Assembly (NCBI RefSeq): GCF_008370685.1
Contig: NZ_VTZU01000052.1
Span: 1-50,470 of the forward strand
DNA length: 50,470 nucleotides
Direction: 5' to 3'
From: Aquimarina sp. RZ0
Lineage (GTDB): Bacteria; Bacteroidota; Bacteroidia; Flavobacteriales; Flavobacteriaceae
The notes below the pieces were generated by a model. It saw only the letters and a program-made list of their open reading frames with translations, did no database searches and was not told the DNA's origin. Of this stretch, positions 26,017 to 35,184 are shown piece after piece. Each line of letters begins with the position of its first letter. Positions within the stretch are counted from its first letter, which is position 1. Made by a program: the position numbers and the translations under genes.

Positions 26017-27405
26017 TTAAATACCTGCTATTCCCTTTAATATAGAAATTGTTTCTTCAGCCAACTGATCTGCTTTTTCCTGACTCAATGCTTCTGTATA
26101 AATACGAATAATTGGTTCTGTATTACTTTTTCTAAGATGTACCCAGCAATCACTAAAATCAACCTTAACTCCATCAATAGTAGTCACTACTTCTGAGGCG
26201 TGTTTTTTATGAAATCCATCCAAAATGGCATCTACATCCAGTGCTGGTGTAAGTTGAATTTTATTCTTACTCATAAAATAAGAAGGGTAGCTATTTCTCA
26301 ATGCACTTACACTACATTTTTTTTCGGCCAGATGTGTTAAAAATAACGCAACACCCACCAGAGAATCCCGACCATAATGTAATTCCGGATAAATAATTCC
26401 CCCGTTACCTTCTCCCCCAATTACTGCGTGGTTAGCTTTCATTTTCTCTACTACATTTACTTCTCCTACAGCACTTGCTTCATACACTCCCTGATGTTTT
26501 TCTGTGATATCTCTTAAGGCTCTGCTAGAAGATAAATTAGAAACGGTATTACCTGGATTTTTACCAAGAACATAATCCGCACAGGCCACCAATGTATATT
26601 CTTCACCAAACATTTCGCCATCTTCACTCATAAAAGCCAAACGATCTACATCTGGATCTACTGTAAGACCAAAATCTGCTTTTTCTTTTACCACCAGTTC
26701 TGATAAATCAGTCAGGTGCTCTTTTAACGGCTCTGGATTATGGGGGAAATGACCATTTGGTTCGCAATATAATTCTACTACTTCTACTCCCATTTTCCTG
26801 AGTAATTTTGGTATCGCAATACCTCCGGTAGAATTTACAGCATCTACCACTACCTTAAAGCCGGATTTCTTAACAATTTCAGCATCTACCAGGGGAAGTT
26901 TGAGAACTTCTTCTATATGTATATCAATATAAGTATCATTAACGGTAATCGAACCTAAATTATCAACATCTGCAAAATCATAATCATCATTCTCGGCTTT
27001 TTCTAAAATCTTTTTACCATTTTCTGCATTAAGAAATTCGCCCTTATTATTTAATAGTTTAAGCGCATTCCATTGCTTTGGATTATGACTAGCGGTTAAT
27101 ATTATTCCTCCGTCAGCCTTCTCTATAGGTACCGCTACTTCTACTGTGGGTGTTGTAGACAATCCTAAATCTATTACATGCACGCCTAACCCTACAAGGC
27201 TATTCATTACCAATTGTTGTATCATAGAACCCGATATTCTAGCATCTCTACCGACCACCACTACAGGATGTTCTTTATCTGTTTCTGATTTTAGCCAGCT
27301 TCCATAAGCAGCAGCAAATTTAACCGCATCAATAGGCGTCAGGTTATCCCCTACTTTTCCTCCAATAGTACCTCGAATCCCTGATATTGATTTAATTAGT
27401 GTCAT
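26017..27405 (-). CDS. glmM: Phosphoglucosamine mutase, Bacteroidota type
   Basis: 462 residues, full length for the alpha-D-phosphohexomutase family. The active-site phosphoserine is Ser106 in TASHNPKQWNAL. The metal loop is DPDVDRL, the sugar-binding loop GGEGNGGIIYPELHYGRD, and the C-terminal phosphate-binding loop is RKSNTEPIIRIYTEA. It converts glucosamine-6-phosphate to glucosamine-1-phosphate for UDP-GlcNAc, and hence peptidoglycan and lipid A. Family members can also be phosphomannomutases; SISGIRGTIGG and the Asn-Trp context favour GlmM. It stands alone on minus. Confidence 0.85.
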   Translation of the reverse strand: MTLIKSISGIRGTIGGKVGDNLTPIDAVKFAAAYGSWLKSETDKEHPVVVVGRDARISGSMIQQLVMNSLVGLGVHVIDLGLSTTPTVEVAVPIEKADGGIILTASHNPKQWNALKLLNNKGEFLNAENGKKILEKAENDDYDFADVDNLGSITVNDTYIDIHIEEVLKLPLVDAEIVKKSGFKVVVDAVNSTGGIAIPKLLRKMGVEVVELYCEPNGHFPHNPEPLKEHLTDLSELVVKEKADFGLTVDPDVDRLAFMSEDGEMFGEEYTLVACADYVLGKNPGNTVSNLSSSRALRDITEKHQGVYEASAVGEVNVVEKMKANHAVIGGEGNGGIIYPELHYGRDSLVGVALFLTHLAEKKCSVSALRNSYPSYFMSKNKIQLTPALDVDAILDGFHKKHASEVVTTIDGVKVDFSDCWVHLRKSNTEPIIRIYTEALSQEKADQLAEETISILKGIAGI

Positions 27406-27527
27406 AAATTTTTATCAATTAATTTTCCTTGTTAACAAATGTACATGCAATAGATCATTACTCCAACTTTACAGTTAAAGTTTACAGAAAAACCACAAAA
27501 TCTTTTCTAAAATTGTAAATTCACATA

Positions 27528-28112
27528 ATGAATTTTTTAGCCCATATTTATCTCTCGGGAAATGATACCGAACTAAAAATAGGTAATTTTATTGCTGATG
27601 CTGTTAAAGGGAAAACATTTACCAGATTTCCTCATCGTATCCAACAAGGCATTACCTTACACCGCAAAATAGACTCCTATACAGACACCCATCCTATTGT
27701 AAGAAAAAGTGTAACCCGATTGTTCCCTAAGTATGGACATTACAGTACTGTAATTGTTGATATATTATATGACCATTATCTCGCTGCATACTGGGCAGAA
27801 TTCTCGGATATACCTCTTGATCGATATGTTGCTGATTTCTATAAATTGCTTCAGGAATATTATGAAATCTTACCCAAACGCATACAGATTTTTTTACCGC
27901 ATATGTTACAGGATAATTGGTTACTAAGTTATGCCACCATTCCCGGTATTGGCAGAATTCTATATCAAATGAACCATCGAACTAAAAACAGATCAAAAAT
28001 GAATTTTGCTGTGATGGAATTAGAGCAATATTATGACGAATTCGAAAGAGAATTTCGTTCTTTTTTTGATGAATTAGAAGTATTTACTAAAAATGAGATG
28101 AGAACACTATGA
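27528..28112 (+). CDS. Acyl-carrier-protein phosphodiesterase-like protein (AcpH/DUF479 type)
   Basis: 194 residues, the family length. MNFLAHIYLSGNDTELKIGN and FIADAVKGK match the AcpH start, with the conserved Asp in GNFIAD, then GITLHRKIDSYTDTHPIV and a helical HD-like body (DILYDHYLAAYW). AcpH-type enzymes remove 4'-phosphopantetheine from acyl carrier protein. The activity of Bacteroidota members is not verified here. The stop overlaps the start of the next gene by 4 bp (ATGA), so they are translationally coupled. Confidence 0.85.
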   Translation: MNFLAHIYLSGNDTELKIGNFIADAVKGKTFTRFPHRIQQGITLHRKIDSYTDTHPIVRKSVTRLFPKYGHYSTVIVDILYDHYLAAYWAEFSDIPLDRYVADFYKLLQEYYEILPKRIQIFLPHMLQDNWLLSYATIPGIGRILYQMNHRTKNRSKMNFAVMELEQYYDEFEREFRSFFDELEVFTKNEMRTL

Positions 28113-28501
28113 GAACTTTATCTTTTCTTCTATTTTTATTTTTTATAAGTTCTTGCAAAGAAGAAACTGTTACTTATGAGATAAAGAATATTTGCAACAA
28201 AGAGGTTAAAAAAAATTCTAAGCATGGATATACTAAAAATTATTTTGCCAATGCTATCAATATAGAAAGTATTGGCCATTATAAAAATGGGATACAGGAC
28301 GGATTCTGGAAATATTTTTATCGCAATGGAAAAATCAAAGCTGAAGGTCATTATAAAAATGGCAAAAAACAAGGCTTTTGGAAAGAATACCATAAAAATG
28401 GCACTATAAAATCAGAAGGTCATATTGATGATTGTAAACCTTCTGGATATTGGAAATTTTACGATCAAAGAAATAATCTTATTAAAGAAATCAACTACTA
28501 A
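28109..28501 (+). CDS. MORN-repeat (YwqK-like) lipoprotein
   Basis: 130 residues. RTLSFLLFLFFISSC is a lipoprotein signal with Cys16. Three MORN-like repeats follow: GHYKNGIQDGFWKYFYRNGK, GHYKNGKKQGFWKEYHKNGT, and GHIDDCKPSGYWKFYDQ. Databases often label such proteins YwqK antitoxins, but no toxin is adjacent and the lipobox argues for a surface or periplasmic binding role. It lies between AcpH-like and GGT genes in one operon: 4-bp overlap upstream, 19 bp downstream. Confidence 0.8.
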   Translation: MRTLSFLLFLFFISSCKEETVTYEIKNICNKEVKKNSKHGYTKNYFANAINIESIGHYKNGIQDGFWKYFYRNGKIKAEGHYKNGKKQGFWKEYHKNGTIKSEGHIDDCKPSGYWKFYDQRNNLIKEINY

Positions 28502-28520
28502 TTATACATATTACATGACA

Positions 28521-30230
28521 ATGCGCTTCCTCTATTTCTTACCCTTTTTCCTTATTTTTTCTTGCAAAACAAACTCAGAATCAACGATCACTACTAAAAA
28601 AGTAATAGTGCCTGTAAAAGGTGTACTAGAAAAAAATGCTATGGTAGTTTCGGCCAGAAAAGAAGCTTCCAGAATAGGAAAAGATATCTTACAGAAAGGA
28701 GGAACTGCTTTTGATGCCATGATTGCTACTGAGATGGCACTGGCTGTTGCATATCCATATGCTGGTAATCTTGGCGGTGGTGGTTTTATGGTATATAGAA
28801 AAGCTACTGGAGAAACCGGAGCTATTGATTACAGAGAGAAAGCTCCTCTGGCTGCATCAAAAGATATGTATCTTGATGAACAAGGAAATCCTATCCCCGA
28901 AAAAAGTCAGGTAGGGAGTCTGGCGGTTGGAGTACCCGGAACTATCGCCGGAATTTTTGAAGTTCATAAAAAATTTGGAACCCTTCCTATGGAAGAATTA
29001 CTGGCACCAGCGGCAGCACTTGCTGATACTGGATATACTATAACTCAAAAACAAAAAAAACGCTTAGATACCCATAGAGATCTTTTTATAAAAACCAATT
29101 CTGATACCATTCTATATGCCAAGTTGTACAAGGCACACGACACTGTTAAGAATAAAGAACTGGCTACTACACTCCGAAGAATCATCAAAAATGGCAGAGA
29201 CGAATTCTACAAAGGAGAAACAGGCAAAAAAATGGTATCATATATTCAATCCAAAGGTGGAATCATTACGATGGAAGATCTCGCTAAATACGAAGCAAAA
29301 TGGCGTAACCCAGTAGAATTCACATATAAGGATTTAAACGTAATATCAATGTCTCCACCATCTAGTGGCGGAGTATGCCTGGCTCAAATCATGAAAATGA
29401 TAGAACCTTTTAACGTGCAAACATACGGTCATAACTCATTAACATCTATTCAAATAATTACCGAAGCAGAACGTAGAGCCTATGCCGATCGTAGTTTTTA
29501 TCTGGGAGATCCCGATTTTGTAAAAATCCCGATGGATACTCTTATAAGTAAGACCTATGCGTCTGAAAGAATGAAAGGTTTTAACTTAGAAAAAGCAACC
29601 TTATCTTCTGATATAAGTCACGGAAATATCCCTGGTTATGAAAGTGAAGAAACAACCCATTATTCTATAATTGATCAATTTGGTAATGCTATTTCTGTAA
29701 CTACTACATTAAACGGAGCTTATGGATCTAAACTATATGTTCCCGAACTTGGTTTTTTTCTCAATAATGAAATGGATGATTTTAGTGCCAAACCAGGAAC
29801 TCCCAATATGTTTGGACTTATCGGCGCAGAAGCAAATGCAATTGCGCCTCAAAAAAGAATGTTAAGCTCGATGACACCAACAATTGTAGAGAAAAACAAT
29901 AAATTATGGATGTCTGTTGGAACACCTGGAGGTTCTACTATTATCACTTCTGTTTTACAAACAATACTAAATGTTTATGAGTATAATATGACGATGCAAG
30001 ATGCGGTAAACGCAGCCCGTTTTCATCATCAGTGGCTTCCAGACGTTATTGTTTTTGAGCCTAATTCATTTGATCAGCAGATACTTGATCGATTAGAAAA
30101 TAAAGGGTATAAAATCAATGTTGAAAAATCTGTTATTATAGGTAAAGTTGATGGCATTTTGGTATTACCAGACGGAACCCTGGAAGGAGGCGCAGATAAA
30201 CGCGGAGATGATACAGCAATAGGCTTTTAA
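28521..30230 (+). CDS. ggt: Gamma-glutamyltransferase, lipoprotein
   Basis: 569 residues from ATG 28521 (28515 equally possible). The frame is open to 28425, but that part overlaps the MORN gene and precedes the signal RFLYFLPFFLIFSC. The self-cleavage and catalytic site is Thr378 in ESEETTHYS, by analogy with the E. coli TTHYS site. GNLGGGGFMVYR, SPPSSGGVCLAQIMKM, SSMTPTI and GTPGGSTIITSV are the conserved GGT blocks, and RGDDTAIGF ends it. It cleaves gamma-glutamyl bonds of glutathione and similar compounds, in the periplasm or at the outer membrane. All active-site blocks are present. Confidence 0.95.
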   Translation: MRFLYFLPFFLIFSCKTNSESTITTKKVIVPVKGVLEKNAMVVSARKEASRIGKDILQKGGTAFDAMIATEMALAVAYPYAGNLGGGGFMVYRKATGETGAIDYREKAPLAASKDMYLDEQGNPIPEKSQVGSLAVGVPGTIAGIFEVHKKFGTLPMEELLAPAAALADTGYTITQKQKKRLDTHRDLFIKTNSDTILYAKLYKAHDTVKNKELATTLRRIIKNGRDEFYKGETGKKMVSYIQSKGGIITMEDLAKYEAKWRNPVEFTYKDLNVISMSPPSSGGVCLAQIMKMIEPFNVQTYGHNSLTSIQIITEAERRAYADRSFYLGDPDFVKIPMDTLISKTYASERMKGFNLEKATLSSDISHGNIPGYESEETTHYSIIDQFGNAISVTTTLNGAYGSKLYVPELGFFLNNEMDDFSAKPGTPNMFGLIGAEANAIAPQKRMLSSMTPTIVEKNNKLWMSVGTPGGSTIITSVLQTILNVYEYNMTMQDAVNAARFHHQWLPDVIVFEPNSFDQQILDRLENKGYKINVEKSVIIGKVDGILVLPDGTLEGGADKRGDDTAIGF

Positions 30231-30324
30231 AAAAAAGTTGACTTCTAAAAAACAATAATTACATTATTTTTGTTTGAATTTACCTTAAAGAAAGTTCAAG
30301 TTCAATGGATAATGGTATTATATA

Positions 30325-31632
30325 TTACAATTGAGAATGATAAGTATTCGCTACTTCCCTCCTTTTTCCTGAGGATAGCAGTGGGATTTCATCTACATAC
30401 TCTATAGTAATGTTAGCATCTTCCCCAAAATAGACCTTATACTCTTCTATCATAGACTTTTCATCCACCTTTGTATCTGTATTTAACTTAATTACATAAT
30501 CTTTCTCTCCATATTGAACCAATTGAAACTGCTTGTAGTCCCCATATTTATATAGTTTATAGGAAATATGAGAAGGAACAATAGCTCCCTTTGTGTCATA
30601 AATCAAATCCAATTTTCTTCCTTTAATACACGCTAAATAAGGTATATTTTCTGTGTCTAATTCTAAAGTACCAATATCTCCGGTATCATATCGTATTAAA
30701 GGCATTGCGTAATTATGTAAATCAGTAACTACAATTCTACCCAATTTCCCTTTGCCGATGGGTATATCTTTTATAAGATCAAAAATTTCTACAAAATAAC
30801 TGGCAGAATTAATTATATACTTATTGGTTTCAGAATGATCTTCTTGTGCAATAATCCCGTTTTCATTATTAGAATATCTTGATATAGGCTTTATCCCAAA
30901 ATACATTTTCATTTTACTTCTCACATAATCATTAAGACTTTCTGACATGGTAATAATAGATCGAACATTGCCATCTATCTTTGGTGAATTTATCGTATCC
31001 AGATACCTGCAGATAGCCTCAAAAGCAGAAGTATACCCCAAAAAACTTTTCTTTTTTTTATTCTTTTCCAGATCTTTAATAAAAATCTCTATATCTGTAT
31101 CTTTAAGTTCAAAAACACTATGAGGGTGGATATTCTGCCACCATAGTCTTGACAATATCCCTTTCCTGACCGTATCTGACCAAATTTTTATGTATATCAA
31201 TTTTTGACCTATCTCATATCCAGACTTGTTAGAAAAATAGAGATTATCCCCGGTATTCCTGCATCTTTTGCTCATGTTTTGTAAGACTGAAAAAGGAGCT
31301 CCGGTAGAGCCACTGGTAGAAATTAAGACACAGTTCTTTTTTTTATATTTTGAAGATAAAAACTGTTCAAAATTATTACGAATTATATTTTTATTGATTA
31401 TCGGAAAATCCGAAATAGAAGTATATCCTACACACTTTTGGTAAAACCAAGTAGTACTTACAGCATGCTCCAGAATTTGCTGAAGGTATTTTTCTTTTTT
31501 GACTTTCGAGGCGTTTGAATCATTATTTTCTATGATCCATTTAATATCCTCATAATGATTTTTGATATCCCTTCCTCGCAGCATATCTATAAACCAAAAG
31601 ATATTTTTTCGAAAAACTTCTAATAGACTCAT
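30325..31632 (-). CDS. CapK-like adenylate-forming enzyme (phenylacetate-CoA ligase superfamily)
   Basis: 435 residues. TSGSTGAPF (106-114) is the AMP-binding P-loop of the ANL superfamily. YSNNENGIIAQE matches the A5 motif, RYDTGDIG the A7 motif, and GRKLD the A8 hinge; the C-terminus is small (LLSSGKRREV). The size and YTSAFEAICRYL resemble CapK-type proteins found in capsule or polysaccharide clusters. It is not obviously part of such a cluster here, since the flanking genes are ggt and dnaK, so the substrate is open. Probably cytoplasmic, and monocistronic. Confidence 0.8.
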   Translation of the reverse strand: MSLLEVFRKNIFWFIDMLRGRDIKNHYEDIKWIIENNDSNASKVKKEKYLQQILEHAVSTTWFYQKCVGYTSISDFPIINKNIIRNNFEQFLSSKYKKKNCVLISTSGSTGAPFSVLQNMSKRCRNTGDNLYFSNKSGYEIGQKLIYIKIWSDTVRKGILSRLWWQNIHPHSVFELKDTDIEIFIKDLEKNKKKKSFLGYTSAFEAICRYLDTINSPKIDGNVRSIITMSESLNDYVRSKMKMYFGIKPISRYSNNENGIIAQEDHSETNKYIINSASYFVEIFDLIKDIPIGKGKLGRIVVTDLHNYAMPLIRYDTGDIGTLELDTENIPYLACIKGRKLDLIYDTKGAIVPSHISYKLYKYGDYKQFQLVQYGEKDYVIKLNTDTKVDEKSMIEEYKVYFGEDANITIEYVDEIPLLSSGKRREVANTYHSQL

Positions 31633-31784
31633 TCACGTATCTCAATTACTTAAATAGAGGTTGTATAATACACCTTCCATTCAACAGCCGCATAAAGTAA
31701 GGAATAAAATGTGTGGGAATTAATCTGTTTTTAAATCCGGGATAAAATTAAAACAATTTCTTGATTCCTTGTGTTTAAAAGCAA

Positions 31785-31812
31785 AAAAAGTGCACAAAAT
31801 TGCGCACTTTTT
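31785..31812. terminator. dnaK terminator
   Basis: AAAAAGTGC (31785-31793) pairs with GCACTTTTT (31804-31812). It lies 28 bp after the dnaK stop on the minus strand, and A and T runs on each side make it usable in both directions. Confidence 0.8.
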
Positions 31813-31839
31813 ATATATAGATATGATATATAACATTCT

Positions 31840-33762
31840 CTATTTCACTTCCTCAAAATCTACATCTTCTACATCACTTGCCTCAGAATCTCCTCCCTGA
31901 GCTTGTTCTGATGCTCCTTCCGGAGCTCCTGCACCTGCATCAGCTCCCTGAGCAGCTTCTGCCTGAGCTTTATACATTTCTTCGCTCGCAACTTTCCAAG
32001 CCTCGTTAATTTTATCAAGTGCTGGTTGGATTATAGCCAGGTCTTTTGACTCGTATGCTTTTTTAAGCTCTTCTAATGCCTCTTCTACTGGTTTCTTTTT
32101 ATCATCGGATATCTTATCACCAAATTCTTTGAGTTGCTTTTCTGTTTGGAAAATCATTCCATCTGCTTCATTCAATTTATCAGCAGTTTCCTTGGCAGCT
32201 TTATCTGCTTCAGCATTCGCTTCTGCTTCTTGCTTCATTTTAGCGATTTCCTCTTCTGTAAGGCCAGATGACGCTTCAATACGAATATCCTGAGATTTAT
32301 TTGTTGCTTTATCTGTTGCAGATACTTTTATAATACCATTCGCATCAATATCAAAAGTAACTTCTATCTGTGGTGTTCCTCTTTGTGCTGGTGGAATTCC
32401 GTCTAAATGAAAACGCCCAATCGTTTTATTATCTGCTGCCATAGGACGCTCACCCTGCAGTACATGAATTTCTACAGAAGGTTGATTATCCGCAGCCGTA
32501 GAGAATATCTGCGACTTTTTTGTTGGAATGGTAGTATTCGCTTCAATCAGTTTTGTCAGTACGTTCCCCATTGTTTCAATACCAAGAGAAAGTGGTGTAA
32601 CATCCAATAACAATACATCTTTAACGTCTCCTGTTAATACACCTCCCTGAATTGCTGCTCCAACGGCAACTACTTCATCAGGATTCACTCCTTTACTAGG
32701 TGCTTTACCAAAGAATTTTTCTACTGCTTCCTGTACTGCTGGAATTCGTGTAGATCCTCCTACCAAAATAATTTCGTCGATATCGCTGGTAGATAAGCCT
32801 GCTGCCTTAAGAGCAGTACGACAAGGTTCTATTGTACGCTTTACCAAATCGTCAATTAATTGATCAAATTTAGCTTTACTTAAAGTTCGTACCAAATGCT
32901 TAGGTCCACTCGCTGTAGCTGTAACATAAGGTAAATTGATTTCGGTTTGTGGAGAAGAAGATAATTCTATTTTTGCTTTTTCTGCCGCCTCTTTAAGACG
33001 TTGTAAAGCCATTGGATCCTGACGTAAATCCATATTCTCATCAGCCTTAAACTCTTCTGCCAACCAGTCTATAATCTTCTGATCTACATCATCTCCTCCT
33101 AAGTGCGTATCTCCATCTGTAGACAATACTTCGAATACGCCATCTCCTAATTCCAGAATAGATACATCATGAGTACCTCCTCCAAAATCGAATACAACAA
33201 TTTTCTGATCAGTTCCTTTTTTATCAAGACCATATGCCAAGGCTGCAGCTGTAGGTTCATTAATAATTCTTTCTACTGTAAGACCAGCAATTTCTCCAGC
33301 TTCTTTGGTAGCTTGACGCTGTGCATCATTAAAATAAGCAGGTACAGTAATTACGGCTCTGGTTACATCTTGTCCAAGGTAATCTTCTGCTGTTTTCTTC
33401 ATTTTCTGAAGTGTCATAGCAGATAATTCTTGTGGTGTATATAAACGCCCATCAATATCAACTCTAGGAGTATCATTATCTCCTTTTACCACTTTATAAG
33501 CAGCTCTTTCTGCTTCTTTAGAAGATTCAGAGAATTTATTCCCCATAAATCTTTTGATAGAAGATATTGTTTTTGTAGGATTCGTAACTGCCTGACGTTT
33601 TGCAGGGTCACCCACCTTAATTTCTCCCCCTTCTACAAATGCAATTACAGATGGTGTAGTTCTTTTACCTTCAGCATTAGGGATTACTACCGGCTCATTA
33701 CCTTCCATCACAGAAACGCAAGAGTTGGTTGTTCCTAAGTCAATTCCTATTATCTTACTCAT
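31840..33762 (-). CDS. dnaK: Chaperone DnaK (Hsp70)
   Basis: 640 residues, full length. IGIDLGTTNSCVSVMEG opens the ATPase domain. VPAYFNDAQRQATKEAG, VFDFGGGTHDVSI, LVGGSTRIPAVQ and the linker DVLLLDVTPLSLGIE are all present. The C-terminus is Gly/Ala-rich and ends SDVEDVDFEEVK, as in most Hsp70s. FDFGGGTHDVS has His where many DnaKs have Phe or Tyr, a small difference. ATP-dependent folding with DnaJ and GrpE; neither partner is in the window, so here dnaK is monocistronic. The promoter and a palindrome lie upstream (33795-33859). Confidence 0.98.
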   Translation of the reverse strand: MSKIIGIDLGTTNSCVSVMEGNEPVVIPNAEGKRTTPSVIAFVEGGEIKVGDPAKRQAVTNPTKTISSIKRFMGNKFSESSKEAERAAYKVVKGDNDTPRVDIDGRLYTPQELSAMTLQKMKKTAEDYLGQDVTRAVITVPAYFNDAQRQATKEAGEIAGLTVERIINEPTAAALAYGLDKKGTDQKIVVFDFGGGTHDVSILELGDGVFEVLSTDGDTHLGGDDVDQKIIDWLAEEFKADENMDLRQDPMALQRLKEAAEKAKIELSSSPQTEINLPYVTATASGPKHLVRTLSKAKFDQLIDDLVKRTIEPCRTALKAAGLSTSDIDEIILVGGSTRIPAVQEAVEKFFGKAPSKGVNPDEVVAVGAAIQGGVLTGDVKDVLLLDVTPLSLGIETMGNVLTKLIEANTTIPTKKSQIFSTAADNQPSVEIHVLQGERPMAADNKTIGRFHLDGIPPAQRGTPQIEVTFDIDANGIIKVSATDKATNKSQDIRIEASSGLTEEEIAKMKQEAEANAEADKAAKETADKLNEADGMIFQTEKQLKEFGDKISDDKKKPVEEALEELKKAYESKDLAIIQPALDKINEAWKVASEEMYKAQAEAAQGADAGAGAPEGASEQAQGGDSEASDVEDVDFEEVK

Positions 33763-33794
33763 AGTATTCTTTATAAATGTTTAAGTGTTATTCC

Positions 33795-33822
33795 TAAAAT
33801 TATTCATAAACATTTTAGTCAA
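33795..33822 (-). promoter_or_regulatory. Candidate dnaK promoter
   Basis: On the minus strand TTG (33822-33820), 17 bases, TAATTTTA (33802-33795), close to TTG-N19-TAnnTTTG; transcription would start about 25 bp before the start codon. Confidence 0.45.
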
Positions 33823-33844
33823 TGATTATGCCATGCATATTTGT

Positions 33845-33859
33845 ATGACATGATGTCAT
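33845..33859. promoter_or_regulatory. 15-bp inverted repeat upstream of the dnaK promoter
   Basis: ATGACAT-G-ATGTCAT has perfect 7-bp arms around one base, 23 bp upstream of the candidate -33 element of dnaK. It may be an activator or repressor site. It does not match the CIRCE element. Confidence 0.45.
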
Positions 33860-34413
33860 TAAATTCTATCAACACCAATAAAACGGTAGAAAAAACCATT
33901 TAGTTTAGCACTGCTTTCCTCTTGTTAAAAAGAAGTTACAAACAACTCTTACTCTATGCAAATACACTATGCCAGTTACCTTAAAAAAATCTACTTTATC
34001 AAAGTAAGATTAGTAAAGAATATTGAATATATTCATATAGGACTCATCTTGAGTACTGCTTTGACTTACATTAATACATTATAATATGAAGTGATTAAGA
34101 CTTTTTTTTGATTCTGGCGAAAATTGAATCAAAAAGAGCATTTTTATAACAAATTGAAAAAAGTTTACACTACTTCTATGTTAAAAACAGGAATTAGATC
34201 CGATAGATCTCATATTTTTGACTCAGAATATTAAGAAGTGGGTAGCTTCATAAATTTAAAAATTAGTATTTCTATAACAATGATTTAGTAAGGGCTGAAA
34301 AAATTGATGTTTCTATACTAATGATAATGAAACATCTGTTAAATTAATTACCTTTTTTTGAGCAAAAACAATATTCAAGAAGAATCAAAAAATGTAATCA
34401 ATTGTTAATATAT
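33860..34413. other. 554-bp gap between dnaK and the CPBP gene
   Basis: No ORF is supported. A perfect 10-bp stem, TTTTTGATTC/GAATCAAAAA (34105-34135, loop TGGCGAAAATT), stands inside. The lead-in TATGAAGTGATT...ACTTTTTTT (34085-34109) resembles 23309-23331 downstream of the rhomboid promoter region, which suggests a further, weaker dispersed repeat. The rest is featureless AT-rich DNA. Confidence 0.4.
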
Positions 34414-35085
34414 ATGATTAAAAACATATCTCTTTCTAAAGTTAGAAATCTACTTTTATTTTATCTGCGATTATTTGGTCTATATATGCTATTTTTTATC
34501 TGCGCTAATTTTGTGCAACGTATATTTCCAGATCTTGATATAACAAAATATTCTCAGGACTACTTACAAGAAATTTTTAAGAACAACAGATTAAAAGCTT
34601 TTCTGGCAATAATCATTTTTGCTCCTGTGATCGAAGAACTAATGTTCAGAACTTTGATAAAACCCAAGATCAGCGGTTTATTGTTATTTTTAAGTTCCTG
34701 GACACTTTTTATAATTGGCTCATTATTCTCTTTAGGTTTTGCATGGTATTATCAATATATACTAACATTTATAGTGCTTTATGGGATCTTTTTTATTTAT
34801 AAAAACATCCTTCCAGAAATTCAACTAGAAAAGGTGATATGTTTTCTAAATAGGCATCAAAGTGTTGTTTTGCAAGTCACTTCTTTAATCTTTGGATTTA
34901 TACATATATCTAATTATGTAGATTCTTTTCAGATCAACAGTACTTTAGTATTACTTATTACTCCTAGAATTATTGCAGGTCATATGTTTGGTCAGCTAAA
35001 AATAAAAAATGACCATATTATTTGGTCAATATTATTACATGCGCTTAACAATGGTATTGTATTTTTGATTATCAGTAGTAAATAG
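34414..35085 (+). CDS. CPBP-family intramembrane metalloprotease
   Basis: 223 residues from ATG 34414, preferred over TTG 34402. Five or six hydrophobic segments. Glu74-Glu75-x3-Arg79 in APVIEELMFRTLI is the CPBP/Rce1 motif 1; FGFIHISNY and LLHALNNGI are motifs 2 and 3 with the remaining conserved His residues. These proteases cleave prenylated or other membrane proteins in eukaryotes; in bacteria many protect against bacteriocins or have unknown targets. The stop is followed at once by repeat copy C. Confidence 0.9.
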   Translation: MIKNISLSKVRNLLLFYLRLFGLYMLFFICANFVQRIFPDLDITKYSQDYLQEIFKNNRLKAFLAIIIFAPVIEELMFRTLIKPKISGLLLFLSSWTLFIIGSLFSLGFAWYYQYILTFIVLYGIFFIYKNILPEIQLEKVICFLNRHQSVVLQVTSLIFGFIHISNYVDSFQINSTLVLLITPRIIAGHMFGQLKIKNDHIIWSILLHALNNGIVFLIISSK

Positions 35086-35184
35086 TAAACTACCCCGCGG
35101 CAAGTTCACAAGACTTTTATTGAAAAAAAATAGTTTAATTTCGAGGTAAGCCTCCGAGTATTTCAATCTCGATTATCGAGTAAA
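35086..35184. repeat. Dispersed intergenic repeat, copy C
   Basis: TAAACTACCCCGCGGCAAGT to CTCGATTATCGAGTAAA. It fills the whole gap between two convergent stop codons (35085 and 35185), so it probably also ends both transcripts. Confidence 0.8.

Noticed and set aside
28109..28501. MORN lipoprotein as antitoxin of a toxin-antitoxin pair
   Set aside because: No adjacent toxin candidate; the protein has a lipobox and is placed between two enzymes in an operon.
28425..28520. Upstream extension of gamma-glutamyltransferase
   Set aside because: It lies inside the MORN gene in another frame, and the lipoprotein signal begins at 28515/28521.
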